Positions 24,269 through 33,854 of a DNA stretch of 64,000 nucleotides are shown piece by piece. The stretch comes from Gloeobacter violaceus PCC 7421 (lineage in GTDB: Bacteria; Cyanobacteriota; Cyanobacteriia; Gloeobacterales; Gloeobacteraceae). Each line of letters starts with the position of its first letter. Position 1 is the stretch's first letter. The notes beneath the pieces are model-generated. The model was given only the letters and a program-made list of their open reading frames with translations. It was not told the DNA's origin and ran no database searches. The DNA is taken from assembly GCF_000011385.1 (NCBI RefSeq), contig NC_005125.1:3348001-3412000 (forward strand), given 5' to 3'. The position numbers and the translations under genes were made by a program.

Positions 24269-26521
24269 ATGTTTGGTACGGGCGAAAAGCGTCGGAGGCG
24301 GCCTTCGTCCACTCCTACACCAACCACCCGTCAGTTGTTCATGGAACGCTTCGCACTCGACGAGCAGGCCACCGATGGCTGGTCCTGCAGCTATACCGAT
24401 GCTTTGACACCGCTTCGCACTATCAAGCACAACGATCTGTTTCTCGTTTGCGACGCGCTGGGCAATGTTCCGGGAAGCTGCCGCACCACGAGCATGGGGC
24501 TGTTTTGCGCAGACACGCGCTATCTGTCGCGATTGGAGATGCGTCTCAACGGCGAGCCGCCGGTCTTGCTGTCCGGCAGTGCCGATGCCGGGTTTGCCGC
24601 TGCGATGCTGCTGACCAACGGTTCCCAAAACGCCCTGAAGCCCGACACGATCGGCATCCGCCGCCACATTGTGCTGTACGGGGCGCTGTTCGAATCCATC
24701 GAGCTGACCAATTATGCGGTCACTCCCGCGGAGGCGACCCTCAGCCTCAGTTTCGGCTCCGACTTCGCGGATCTATTCGAGGTGCGCGGCTTCCACCGCG
24801 GCAAGCGGGGCGAATTTTTGCGCACCAAGGGCGCGTTGCCCGCCGATACGCTTATTCTTGCCTACCGGGGGCGGGACGGGAGCGTCATGGAGGGGCGCAT
24901 CCAGTTTGCCCATCCCCCCGATCGGCTCACCGACCACACCGCCGAGTGGACTTTTATCCTCAAAGCCCACCAGCGCGTGGAGATGCAGTACCGGATGCTG
25001 CTGCTGCTGAATGGCGAGTCGGCTTCGTTCACCCCGCCGCCCGCCACCTTCGAGCAGGCCCGCGCCACCGCCCACAGCGAGCAGCAGGGCTGGCGAACGG
25101 GCATCACCCAGATCAGTTCCGACAACGATCTGTTCGACCAAGCCCTGGAGCGCTCGACTAGAGATCTGTTTTTGCTGCGCCTCACGATGCCGGAGGGCCG
25201 CTCGCTCGCGGCGGGGGTGCCCTGGTTCTCGACCTTGTTCGGCCGCGACGCGCTCATCACCGCCTCCCAGACGCTTCTGCTGGACCCGACTATCGCCCGC
25301 GAGACGCTCAAGCTGCTCGCCCACTTCCAGGGCAAGCAGGACAACCCCTGGCGCGACGAACAACCGGGCAAGATTCTGCACGAAGTTCGTCGCGGCGAAC
25401 TGGCCCGCTGCCGGGAAGTACCCCACACCCCCTACTACGGCACCATCGACGCGACGCCGCTGTGGCTGATGCTGCTGGCCGAATACTATGCCTGGACCGC
25501 CGACATCGCCCTGCTGCGCGAAATGTGGCCCCATGCCCTCGCGGCGATGGGCTGGATCGACCGCGTCTGTGCCGGGCAAACCGGGCCGCTCGCGGGCTAT
25601 CTGGCCTACAGCCGCCAATCGGAGCGCGGCCTTGCCAACCAGGGCTGGAAAGATTCCGACGACTGCATCGTGCATGCCGACGGCCGGCTTGCCACAGGCC
25701 CGATCGCCCTGTGCGAAGTGCAGGGCTACGTCTACGCAGGCAAGATGCGCCTTGCCCAACTCGCTCCGCTTTTTGGTGAAGAGGAACACGCCAAGACCTG
25801 GTACCAGCAGGCGCAACGGCTCAAGGAGCGCTTCAACGAAGATTTTTGGCTCGACGAACAGGATTACTGCGCCCTTGCCCTGGACGGCTCCGGCCTGCCG
25901 GTGGACGGCATCGCCTCCAACCCCGGCCACTGCCTGCACACGGGTATATTCACCCGCGAGCATCGCCGGGAAGTGGCAGAGCGCCTCACCGCCCCGGACT
26001 TGTTCTCAGGCTGGGGGATTCGCACCCTCCACAGCCTCTCGCCCGCCTTCAATCCGATCGGCTACCACACCGGTTCGGTCTGGCCCCACGACAACTCGCT
26101 CATCGCCCTGGGTCTGCGCTCGGTGGGGGCGGTGCCCCAGATGCTCGAAATCGGCTCGGTGCTTTTCGAAGTCGCCCAGAGCCAGCCTTCCTTCCGGTTG
26201 CCGGAGCTGTTTTGCGGCTTTACCCGCAGCGAGTACGATACTCTGCTGGCGAGCTACCCGGTGGCCTGCTCTCCCCAGGCCTGGGCGGCGGGCAGCCTCT
26301 TTCAGATTCTGCAGGCGATGGTCAACCTGGTCCCCGACGCGCCGGGCAACTGCTTGCGGATTATCGAGCCGATTCTACCCACCTGGCTTAGCCACTTGGA
26401 GTTCAAAAACCTGCGCGTCGGCACCTCGGTGCTCGACTTGCGCTTCGAAACCTCCGGGTCGGCCACCAGTTGCCGGGTGGCCAACAAGCGCGGCAATCTG
26501 CGGGTGATCGTCGAAGCCTAG
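24269..26521 (+). CDS. Amylo-alpha-1,6-glucosidase / glycogen-debranching-type protein
   Basis: The protein has up to 750 residues; a second ATG at 24341 starts MERFALDEQATDGW and may be the true start, since the first 24 residues are low-complexity. Residues about 35-250 are the N-terminal beta-sandwich of bacterial debranching enzymes (HNDLFLVCDALGNV, CADTRYLSRLEM). The remainder is an (alpha/alpha)6 barrel with VPWFSTLFGRDALIT, YGTIDATPLWLML, GWKDSDDCIV and SVWPHDNSL, blocks that hold the catalytic acids of the GDE C-terminal/GH63-like fold. It should hydrolyse alpha-1,6 branches or related alpha-glucosides and probably works with the preceding glycosyltransferase. Confidence 0.9.
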   Translation: MFGTGEKRRRRPSSTPTPTTRQLFMERFALDEQATDGWSCSYTDALTPLRTIKHNDLFLVCDALGNVPGSCRTTSMGLFCADTRYLSRLEMRLNGEPPVLLSGSADAGFAAAMLLTNGSQNALKPDTIGIRRHIVLYGALFESIELTNYAVTPAEATLSLSFGSDFADLFEVRGFHRGKRGEFLRTKGALPADTLILAYRGRDGSVMEGRIQFAHPPDRLTDHTAEWTFILKAHQRVEMQYRMLLLLNGESASFTPPPATFEQARATAHSEQQGWRTGITQISSDNDLFDQALERSTRDLFLLRLTMPEGRSLAAGVPWFSTLFGRDALITASQTLLLDPTIARETLKLLAHFQGKQDNPWRDEQPGKILHEVRRGELARCREVPHTPYYGTIDATPLWLMLLAEYYAWTADIALLREMWPHALAAMGWIDRVCAGQTGPLAGYLAYSRQSERGLANQGWKDSDDCIVHADGRLATGPIALCEVQGYVYAGKMRLAQLAPLFGEEEHAKTWYQQAQRLKERFNEDFWLDEQDYCALALDGSGLPVDGIASNPGHCLHTGIFTREHRREVAERLTAPDLFSGWGIRTLHSLSPAFNPIGYHTGSVWPHDNSLIALGLRSVGAVPQMLEIGSVLFEVAQSQPSFRLPELFCGFTRSEYDTLLASYPVACSPQAWAAGSLFQILQAMVNLVPDAPGNCLRIIEPILPTWLSHLEFKNLRVGTSVLDLRFETSGSATSCRVANKRGNLRVIVEA

Positions 26522-26666
26522 TACCCCTTGCTGGGGGCGGATCAAAGCGGGCAAATCGCGGTAGGCTTTTGAAGTGCACGCCCACTTTTAAAGTGAATGT
26601 CTTGGCGAGCCTCACCCAAGCAGGCAGCCTGTGCATCCGGTTACTCTATCGTGGAGATTTGGCGGG

Positions 26667-27590
26667 ATGAAGCTTTCTTTGCCTCTCGGCATCGCCCTTG
26701 CCGCTTTGCTGTCGGCGTCGAGTCCCCCCAGTGGGCTTTTGGCCCAGAGCGCGCCGCTGCAAGCCCGATTCAAAGAAGCCTACACCCTGCAACAAAGCAA
26801 AGACTACAGCCGGGCCAGGCAAGTATGGGACCAACTGCTCAAAGAATACCCGAACGAGGCGGCCGCCTACGTCAACCGGGCGCTGACGCGCTACTACCTC
26901 AACGACCCGCGCGGGGCGGTGGGCGATCTGACCCTTGCCATTGAGAAAAAAGCAGACTACGCCGATGCTTACTACAACCGCGCCGCCATTCTCAACGCCC
27001 TCAAAGACTACGAACCGGCCCTGCGGGACTACGAAAAATACGTCACTCTTGTGCCCAAAGAGCAAGACACCTCCCAGGTCAGCAAAATCGTCGAAGACCT
27101 CAAAAAGAAAGTAGCCGTCGCCCCACCGGCCCCGCCACCCACCGTCGCCCGCGCTGCCGCCCCGGACACCCCGCCACCCACCGCGAGCGCCGCCGCCGAA
27201 TCCAAGCCCGCACCACCCACCCCGGCCCCGCCACCGCCCCCGGCCCCGGCCACCGCCGCCGCGCCCGAAACCGCTACTAATGCCGCCGCGCCCCTCGAAG
27301 CGTCGAGCGCACCCACCGAGTTGCCGCCCGGGGTCTATTCGCTGGGCCGCATCGCGGGCTACGACGCAACCACCGAAGATCTGTTGCTCGGGCTGAAGCT
27401 CAGCGTCGATCGCAAGTTGCTCAAGCCCACCGACGCCGTCTTCCAGCAGGCCCAGAACCTGGTGGTGCAGATGAAGCGGGGGGCCACCGTCGATCAGGCC
27501 ACCCGCCGCTCGGGCCTCGGCAAGCAGAGCATGATTCGGCTCGCCTGGCGCGGTGCGGCCTGGCGCAGCTACCGGGTATTCATCAAATAA
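26667..27590 (+). CDS. Secreted TPR protein with Pro/Ala-rich linker
   Basis: The ATG at 26667 (GGAG 11 bases upstream) gives 307 residues with a signal peptide ending near LLAQS (about residue 27). About three tetratricopeptide repeats follow (residues ~30-130; [40 protein letters not shown] in the typical spacing). A Pro/Ala-rich linker (~140-210) joins them to a C-terminal helical domain of about 85 residues ([20 protein letters not shown]). It is probably a periplasmic scaffold. Its last eight bases overlap the 3' end of the convergent ilvD gene. Confidence 0.82.
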
Positions 27591-29265
27591 AGGCGTCGGT
27601 GACCGCCCCGAGGCTGCTGCTGTTCACCTGACGGGCGTACTTGGCGAGCACCCCGCGGATGTAACGGGGGGCAGGCGGCCGCCAGGCGGCGCGTCGGCGC
27701 TCCAGTTCGTCTGTGGTCACCAATAGCTCGATCTTGCGCGCCGGGGCGTCGATGGTGATCAGATCTCCTGCTTCGACCAGGGCGATGGTGCCGCCCACGA
27801 AGGCTTCCGGGGCGACGTGGCCCACGACCATGCCGTAGGTGCCCCCCGAGAAGCGGCCGTCGGTGATCAGTCCCACCGCATCGCCCAGACCCGCGCCGAT
27901 GATGGCCGAAGTGGGCGAGAGCATCTCCCGCATGCCGGGACCGCCCTTGGGGCCTTCGTAGCGAATGACGATCACATCGCCCGGCTGGATGGCGCCCGCC
28001 AGAATTGCTTCCATGCAGCTTTCTTCGGAGTCGAAGACGCGGGCAGGACCAGTGATCTGGGGCTTTTTGACGCCGGTAATCTTGGCGACCGCCCCTTCGC
28101 TCGCCAGGTTGCCGCGCAAAATGGCCAGGTGCCCCGAACTGTAGAGAGGCCGGTCCCAGGGACGGATCACCTCCTGGTCGGTGCGCGGTTCTGTGGGTAC
28201 GTCGCGCAGCACCTCGGCGACCGTCTGGCCGGTTACCGTGAGGGCGTCGCCGTGGAGGAGCCCGCGCACGAGCAACATTTTCATCACCTGGGGAATACCC
28301 CCGGCTCTGTGCAGATCGGTGGCGACAAAGCGACCGCTGGGCTTGAGATCGCACAGCACCGGCACCCGCGCGCGGATGCACTCGAAGTCATCCAGTGCGA
28401 GTGGCACCCGGGCGCTGTGGGCGATGGCAAGCAGGTGCAGCACGGCGTTGGTCGAGCCGCCGATGGCCATGATCACAGCGATGGCGTTCTCGAAAGCTTT
28501 TCGCGTCAGGATGGCGCTCGGCAGGATTTGCGCTTGGATCGCTTCAACCAGCACCTTGGCCGACAGGGCGGTGCTGTCCGCTTTTTCGGGATCCTCGGCG
28601 GCCATCGTCGAGGAGTACACCAAGCTCATGCCCATCGCCTCGAAGGCCGAACTCATCGTATTGGCGGTGTACATGCCGCCGCAGGAGCCCGCCCCCGGGC
28701 AGGCGCGCCGCTCGATTTCGACGAGGGTCGTCTGGTCAATTTTGCCGGCGCTGTACTGGCCCACCGCTTCGAAGGCGCTCACGACCGTGAGGTCCTGATC
28801 CTGGTAGCGGCCGGGTTTGATCGTGCCGCCGTAGACGAAGACCGCCGGGATATTGAGTCTGGCAATGGCGATCATCGCACCCGGCATGTTCTTGTCGCAG
28901 CCGCCGATAGCGAGCACCCCGTCCAGGCTCTGACCGTTGCAGACCGTCTCGATGCTGTCGGCGATCACCTCGCGGGACACCAGCGAGTACTTCATCCCCT
29001 CGGTACCCATCGAGATGCCGTCGCTGATCGTGATCGTTCCGAATAGTTGGGGCATCGCCCCGCCGGCGCGCAACGCCGCCTCCGCCCGCTCCGCCAAAGC
29101 TCCCAGGCCCAGATTGCAGGGGGTAATCGTGCTGAAGCCGTTGGCCACCCCCACGATGGGCCGCTCGAAATCACCGTCGCCAAAACCCACCGCCCGCAGC
29201 ATGGCGCGGTTGGGGGAGCGCTGCACCCCCTGGGTGACGATGCGGCTGCGCAGATTGCCGGACAT
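27583..29265 (-). CDS. ilvD: Dihydroxy-acid dehydratase
   Basis: The 560-residue enzyme catalyses the third common step of isoleucine and valine synthesis, dehydrating 2,3-dihydroxy acids to 2-oxo acids with an Fe-S cluster. Signature blocks are [40 protein letters not shown] and [19 protein letters not shown]; the three cluster cysteines are present (in TPCNLG, GGCDKN and GSCGG contexts). The length is normal. It is transcribed alone; the next upstream gene is 200 bases away. Confidence 0.97.
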
Positions 29266-29473
29266 GGCCTTTCCTCAAATCCCTCTTGGACTCGTAGGCT
29301 AACAGGATCGGCTGTGGAGCGCAAATCCCCGGTTGGTGCACTCAGTTTCAGCAGCTTGCGAACATCAGGAATCCGACGCGCAATCATTCGGTGCAATGGG
29401 CACGCGATCCTTCGAGCCGGAAATTTCTCCTACGTGGAAACTTGGGCTTCTGTTTGGGTCGGTGGCATGGGGG

Positions 29474-30535
29474 CTACAAATCACGGGGCAACACCAGCAC
29501 TTCGTGTATGGCTGTGGCTGCATTGCCGCCGGTTCTGGTTCCGCCGCCAAAAACAAAAATTCGGTCTCCAACGGCCGACGCCCCCAATCCGTGTCGCGGG
29601 GTTGGCAAGGGCGGCAATGCTTTCCAGACGTCGATTTTTGGGTCGTACACCCAACTTTCGGCAAAAACTTTCTGCTCCGGAACCCATTGTTCGCCGCCAA
29701 AAACGTAAAGCTTGCCGCCCAGCGAGGTCGCAGCAAGACCACCTCGGGCTTGGGGCATCGGCGAGCGCGTCTGCCAACGATCAAGTTTCGGATCGTAGAC
29801 CTCAAGATTTGGCACATTGACTTGCCGCGTGGTGCCATCGGCATTCTTGAAAAACTGGCGACCACCGACCACGTAGATCTTTCCATCAATGACTGCCGAT
29901 GCTGCACTGTTTCGTGGTGTCGGTGCATCGGCACGGGCCAACCAGCGCCCGGTCGCCGGATCAAATACTTCGTTTCGCACACTGTCAATGTGGTCATCGA
30001 AAAGCCGAGCGTTCTCAGCGGCCCGAACGCGCCCGCCAACCAGGTATATTTTGTGGTCGATCACCGCGGAAATGCCCTCCGCACGGGCCACCGGCAGGTC
30101 GGTGCCTCTGGTCCAAGTGTTGGAGGAAGGATTGTATATAAACACCGTACTTTGTGCGCGCCAGTCCGGAAACCCACCCGTGAAACCGCCGACGCCGTAG
30201 AGCGAACCCTTCACCGCCGATAGCGTGATGTGATGGCGTGCTTCGGGTAGCGGTCTTAATACGGTCCATGCATCGTTAAGAGGATCATAAGACTCGAAAT
30301 GGGCCGAGAATCCGGTGTTTGGACTGAGTAGACCGCCAACCACGTAAATTTTTCTGTTCAATACTTCCGGATACAGTTCCTGCCGAGCCACCGTCGGCGG
30401 TGCGGCTTTGGTCCAATAGGGCGGCTGGCTTTGCGCTTGACTTTGCACCGGCGACAATAGTGTGCCGAGCGAAAATATCATGATCAACGTGGAAAGCAGA
30501 TGTCTGGGCGGCACAATACAGGCTCCATTGCTCAA
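29474..30535 (-). CDS. Secreted kelch-repeat beta-propeller protein
   Basis: The 353-residue protein has an N-terminal hydrophobic segment (HLLSTLIMIFSLGTLLSPV) ending near QSQAQ, consistent with a signal peptide. Six kelch blades follow, each with a diglycine strand: IYVVGGLL, LYGVGGFT, IYLVGGRV, IYVVGGRQ, LYVFGGEQ and IFVFGGGT, with W in the last strand of each repeat (NDAWTVL, SNTWTRG, TGRWLAR, LDRWQTR, IDVWKAL). Six repeats make one complete propeller. Codon use is less GC-biased than in neighbours. It is divergent from a TetR regulator gene with an operator between them, so it may belong to that regulon. Ligand unknown. Confidence 0.85.
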   Translation of the reverse strand: MSNGACIVPPRHLLSTLIMIFSLGTLLSPVQSQAQSQPPYWTKAAPPTVARQELYPEVLNRKIYVVGGLLSPNTGFSAHFESYDPLNDAWTVLRPLPEARHHITLSAVKGSLYGVGGFTGGFPDWRAQSTVFIYNPSSNTWTRGTDLPVARAEGISAVIDHKIYLVGGRVRAAENARLFDDHIDSVRNEVFDPATGRWLARADAPTPRNSAASAVIDGKIYVVGGRQFFKNADGTTRQVNVPNLEVYDPKLDRWQTRSPMPQARGGLAATSLGGKLYVFGGEQWVPEQKVFAESWVYDPKIDVWKALPPLPTPRHGLGASAVGDRIFVFGGGTRTGGNAATAIHEVLVLPRDL

Positions 30536-30767
30536 ATATCTTTATTTGTGGGTGAGTTAAGTCACTCGGAGCGACCCGAGTCGCGGCGGGCAGACTCTTA
30601 GCAGAATTGATCTGGTTCACTTGCAGTGACAATGGCGCATGCGACTGCCTTCAAAATGGTTTCGGCCGATGTTCGACCGGCTCCGGTTGAACCGCCGACG
30701 ACGAGCCAAACCTGCGGATTCCATCCGTCCATTTTGGAGCCGCCTCGTCCCGTGTCATTGATTTATG

Positions 30768-30780
30768 ATACGAATCGTAT
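30768..30780. promoter_or_regulatory. TetR-type operator
   Basis: A perfect 13-bp palindrome ATACGA-A-TCGTAT lies 38 bases before the ATG of the TetR-family gene and about 230 bases before the divergent kelch gene. It resembles operators of TetR repressors and lies where an autoregulatory site is expected. Confidence 0.7.
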
Positions 30781-30818
30781 TAGAATAAAAACTAGATGTC
30801 AAGCGCTGATTCTGAAAA

Positions 30819-31409
30819 ATGCCTCAAGACCCTGAAAAACGAGTTGGGCGACCTCGGTCTGCAGAATCGAGGGCAGCAATCCTTAACGCAACCTGGACAT
30901 TGCTCAAAACAACCACCCTCAGAGATCTGTCGATCGAGGCGATTGCCCACGAGTCCGGTGTCGGGAAAGCCACGATCTACCGCTGGTGGCCCAGCAAAGC
31001 GGCGGTGGCCATCGATGCCTTTTTGGAGAATGTACTGCTTGTCACGCCTTACCCAGAGGGACTGTCGGCCACAGAAGCCATCGCACGGCAAATGGCTTCC
31101 CTGGTGCAAGCCTGGTCGGGGGAGTACGGGCGTATCCTGGCACAAGTGATCGCCGAGGGGCAGGCCGATCCAGAGGCACTGAACAACTACCGCGCTCGCT
31201 ATCTCAATCACCGCCGTGCCGAGGCGAAAGCCGTCATCCAGCGGGGCATCAAGGATGGCGAGTTCGCCCCCGATCTCGACCCGGACCTGGCGATCGATAT
31301 TCTTTATGGCCCCATCTACTATCGGCTTTTGGTCGGGCACTTACCTCTCGACCAGCGGTTTGCGACAGAGCTCTCTCAATGGGCCCTGCAGGCGCTCAGG
31401 GGCAATTGA
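30819..31409 (+). CDS. TetR-family transcriptional regulator
   Basis: The 196-residue protein has an N-terminal TetR helix-turn-helix domain (about 15-65): SRAAILNATWTLLKTTTLRD, then SIEAIAHESGVGKATIYRWW with the usual YRWWPSK recognition helix ending. The C-terminal helical domain (TetR_C-like) has the pattern GYRARYLNHRRAEAKAV-like helices and would bind an unknown ligand. The palindrome at 30768 makes autoregulation likely. The divergent kelch gene and the convergent amidohydrolase are candidate targets; nothing more specific can be said. Confidence 0.92.
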   Translation: MPQDPEKRVGRPRSAESRAAILNATWTLLKTTTLRDLSIEAIAHESGVGKATIYRWWPSKAAVAIDAFLENVLLVTPYPEGLSATEAIARQMASLVQAWSGEYGRILAQVIAEGQADPEALNNYRARYLNHRRAEAKAVIQRGIKDGEFAPDLDPDLAIDILYGPIYYRLLVGHLPLDQRFATELSQWALQALRGN

Positions 31410-31468
31410 CCACACACCCGACACCCGCTCGCTCTCAGTACCCGGCACGCTTGAGGAAGAATTCCGAC

Positions 31469-32806
31469 TCAATGCGCGTGGCTCGGTGCGGCTTCGGAGC
31501 GCTTTTCGCCGCCTGCAGCCGACAGTTCCACCCAGCGGCCCTGCTTGAAGCGGCGGGCAATTTTTTTGACGTTGCCAAAGTCGACGAGCGGATCCGCTTC
31601 GAGCACTAGAAAACTTGCCTCGTACCCTTCAGCGATGACCCCAATCTTTCGCCTGGGAAAGATGTTCTGCGGCGTCGATTCGCACAGCGATTTGAGCAGT
31701 TCCAGCCGATCGAAGCTGCCCAGGGTGTTCAGTTTGAGCGCCTCCTGCAAACTGGTGGCGCCAAAGGCGTCCGATCCGATGACCAGTGGGACGCCCGCTT
31801 CTTTGAGCAGGCGCAGATTGCGCTTTTGAACGGCCTGGATCTGCTCTGCCTGCGCTTTGTCTTTGACTAGGCCGTCGGTCACCAGGGTGGTGGTGACCAC
31901 GGCGACGTTGTTGCGGCGGGCCAGTTGCGCGTCTTCGCGGGTGAGTTCGAAGGCCGCAGGCGGCATCGGCCACTCGGGGGGACCGAACCAGTAGCCGGGC
32001 AGGTGGGCGATTTCGTCGACCCCCGCCGCCACAGCGCTACGAAAATCGGCGGCCGTCTCGATGTGGGTCACCACCTGCAGCCCTGCGCGGTGGGCCTTCT
32101 CCACGATGCGGCCCAACAACCGGGGGTCGAGTCCTTTGGCCCCAAAGTAGCGCTTGTCGTCTTTGCGTTTGTTGAATTCTTCGGAGTAGAGCAGATAAGT
32201 CTTGATAAAATCCGGTTTCCCCGCCAGGATCTGCGGCCACTTGCGCTCGAGATCCGCTTCGCTGTCGACGACATGGTAAGCCTGCCCGTCCAGCTTTTTA
32301 GGCTCGGTGATTTCGATGTATTTGCTCTGGGCGAGGAAGGCATACAGGCGCATCGGGTGGCCGCCCGTAGCCGTAAGCCCCCCGTGGGCGTACACCGCAT
32401 CGACGCTGTCGGGCCGGTTGAGCCGCTCGCGGGCCGCCGCCGAAGAGAGGGGAATGTCGTTGGGGATCTTCGCGTAAAAGATCCCGTCGCGCAGATAATC
32501 GGCGATTCCCGCTTCTACCTCCCGCGGATCCGAAAGCCGGTGGGTGTGCGCTTCGCCAAAGGGCGGCACGACGTAGCGGTTTTGCAGGTCCACGGTGCTG
32601 TCGACTTTCGCTGGGCGTTCGAAGGTGAAGCGACCCCCCACCGCGTACACCGTTTTTTTCTCGAACCCGCGGCCGTTGAACCACCGGCCGCCGACAAACG
32701 CATAATTTTGATCCGGACCTTGCGCCGCCACCGGCCCGCTTGCCAAAACCAGCCCCAGTAGCGGTCCCAACAACCATCGACCCCACGGCAACACCGCTTT
32801 ATCCAT
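31469..32806 (-). CDS. Exported amidohydrolase-family protein
   Basis: The 445-residue protein begins with a signal peptide (LLGPLLGLVLASGPVAAQ). It has the amidohydrolase fold: an N-terminal beta-sandwich strand set (YAFVGGRWFNGRGFEKK), the metal motif GEAHTHRL, further metal His residues in VVTHIETAADF and EIAHLPGYWF, and the catalytic Asp in LVIGSDAFGAT. The C-terminus (EGYEASFLVLEADPLVDFGN) is the typical closing sandwich. The enzyme should hydrolyse an amide or ester of a small molecule or dipeptide in the periplasm. It is convergent to the TetR gene. The substrate is not inferable. Confidence 0.88.
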   Translation of the reverse strand: MDKAVLPWGRWLLGPLLGLVLASGPVAAQGPDQNYAFVGGRWFNGRGFEKKTVYAVGGRFTFERPAKVDSTVDLQNRYVVPPFGEAHTHRLSDPREVEAGIADYLRDGIFYAKIPNDIPLSSAAARERLNRPDSVDAVYAHGGLTATGGHPMRLYAFLAQSKYIEITEPKKLDGQAYHVVDSEADLERKWPQILAGKPDFIKTYLLYSEEFNKRKDDKRYFGAKGLDPRLLGRIVEKAHRAGLQVVTHIETAADFRSAVAAGVDEIAHLPGYWFGPPEWPMPPAAFELTREDAQLARRNNVAVVTTTLVTDGLVKDKAQAEQIQAVQKRNLRLLKEAGVPLVIGSDAFGATSLQEALKLNTLGSFDRLELLKSLCESTPQNIFPRRKIGVIAEGYEASFLVLEADPLVDFGNVKKIARRFKQGRWVELSAAGGEKRSEAAPSHAH

Positions 32807-32929
32807 CGAAGCTCCTTACTTGGCACTGTCTTTTTCTGCGCCGTTCCGGACGTGCCGGGGTGCCGCGCGGTTCCCCTTGCCGATGGGATAGGGGGGTGCC
32901 ACAGTGGGGGAAAACGCCATCCCACCTCC

Positions 32930-33772
32930 ATGAAACTTTCCGTAGGTTGCACCCTGGGCTACCGCTGCGACGGGCCCGCTACTCTGATGCTCACCATCCG
33001 CCCGCAAGACGGCGGCAACCAGCAGGTGATGAGCGAGCATTTCCGCATCGAGCCCGACTTGCCCAAAGAACACTTCGAAGACAGCTTCGGCAACCGCACG
33101 GTGCGCCTGCGCCCCAGCGGCGGGCGGGTGCAGATCGACTACCAGGCCCTGGTGCACCTGCAGCCGCCTTTTGCAGGCTCCTGGGAGGAGGCCCGCCAGG
33201 TCGATCCGGGCGAACTGCCCCCGGAGGTCGTGCCGTATTTGTTTCCAAGCCGCTACTGCCAGTCCGACCGGATGGTGCCCTTGGCCAATAGCCTCGTGGG
33301 CCATCTCGAACCGGGCTACGCCCGCATCGACGGTCTGTGCGACTGGATTTACGAGAATATCGCCTACAGCTACGGCACCTCCGACGTGCACACCTCCGCC
33401 CCCGACACGGTGATCGAGCGCATCGGCGTCTGCCGCGACTTCGCCCACCTGGGCATCGCCCTCAGCCGTGCCTTGGGCATCCCGGCCCGCTTCGTGGCGG
33501 GCTACGCCTTCAAGCTCGATCCGCCCGATTTTCATGCCTACTTCGAAACCTACCTGGGCGGCAACTGGTACCTGTTCGACGCCACCCGCAAAGCCCACCG
33601 CGAGGGCCTGGTGCGCATCGCCACCGGCCGCGACGCCGCCGACACCTCCTTTGCCAATCTCTTCGGAGAGGTCACCCCCGACGGCATGGCCGTCTGGGCG
33701 CGCGAGGTTTCGGACGACTCACCCTCCGAACCCGCTCCCGTCGAGACGCCGCTTTCCAATCAGGTTGCTTGA
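32930..33772 (+). CDS. Transglutaminase-like cysteine peptidase
   Basis: The ATG at 32930 gives 280 residues without a signal peptide. An N-terminal beta domain (about 1-120, with YQALVHLQPP) precedes a transglutaminase-like core. The catalytic triad is visible: Cys in ERIGVCRDFAHLGIALSRAL, His in DPPDFHAYFETYLGG and Asp in WYLFDATRKA. Proteins of this layout in bacteria are thought to be cytoplasmic peptidases or amidases. The last 30 residues are hydrophilic. It is divergent from the amidohydrolase, with 123 bases between the starts. The family is clear, the role is not. Confidence 0.88.
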   Translation: MKLSVGCTLGYRCDGPATLMLTIRPQDGGNQQVMSEHFRIEPDLPKEHFEDSFGNRTVRLRPSGGRVQIDYQALVHLQPPFAGSWEEARQVDPGELPPEVVPYLFPSRYCQSDRMVPLANSLVGHLEPGYARIDGLCDWIYENIAYSYGTSDVHTSAPDTVIERIGVCRDFAHLGIALSRALGIPARFVAGYAFKLDPPDFHAYFETYLGGNWYLFDATRKAHREGLVRIATGRDAADTSFANLFGEVTPDGMAVWAREVSDDSPSEPAPVETPLSNQVA

Positions 33773-33854
33773 TTCTCCACAGATAACCGGCTGCGCATAT
33801 GGACTTTTGTCCTCAAATAAGATAAAATTCCCATATGTGGACAGCGAGGATTTT

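Noticed and set aside
33773-33854. Repeated CATATG-GAC words before the HTH/nuclease-fold gene
   Set aside because: Only two short copies with no clear operator symmetry; too weak to list as a regulatory site.
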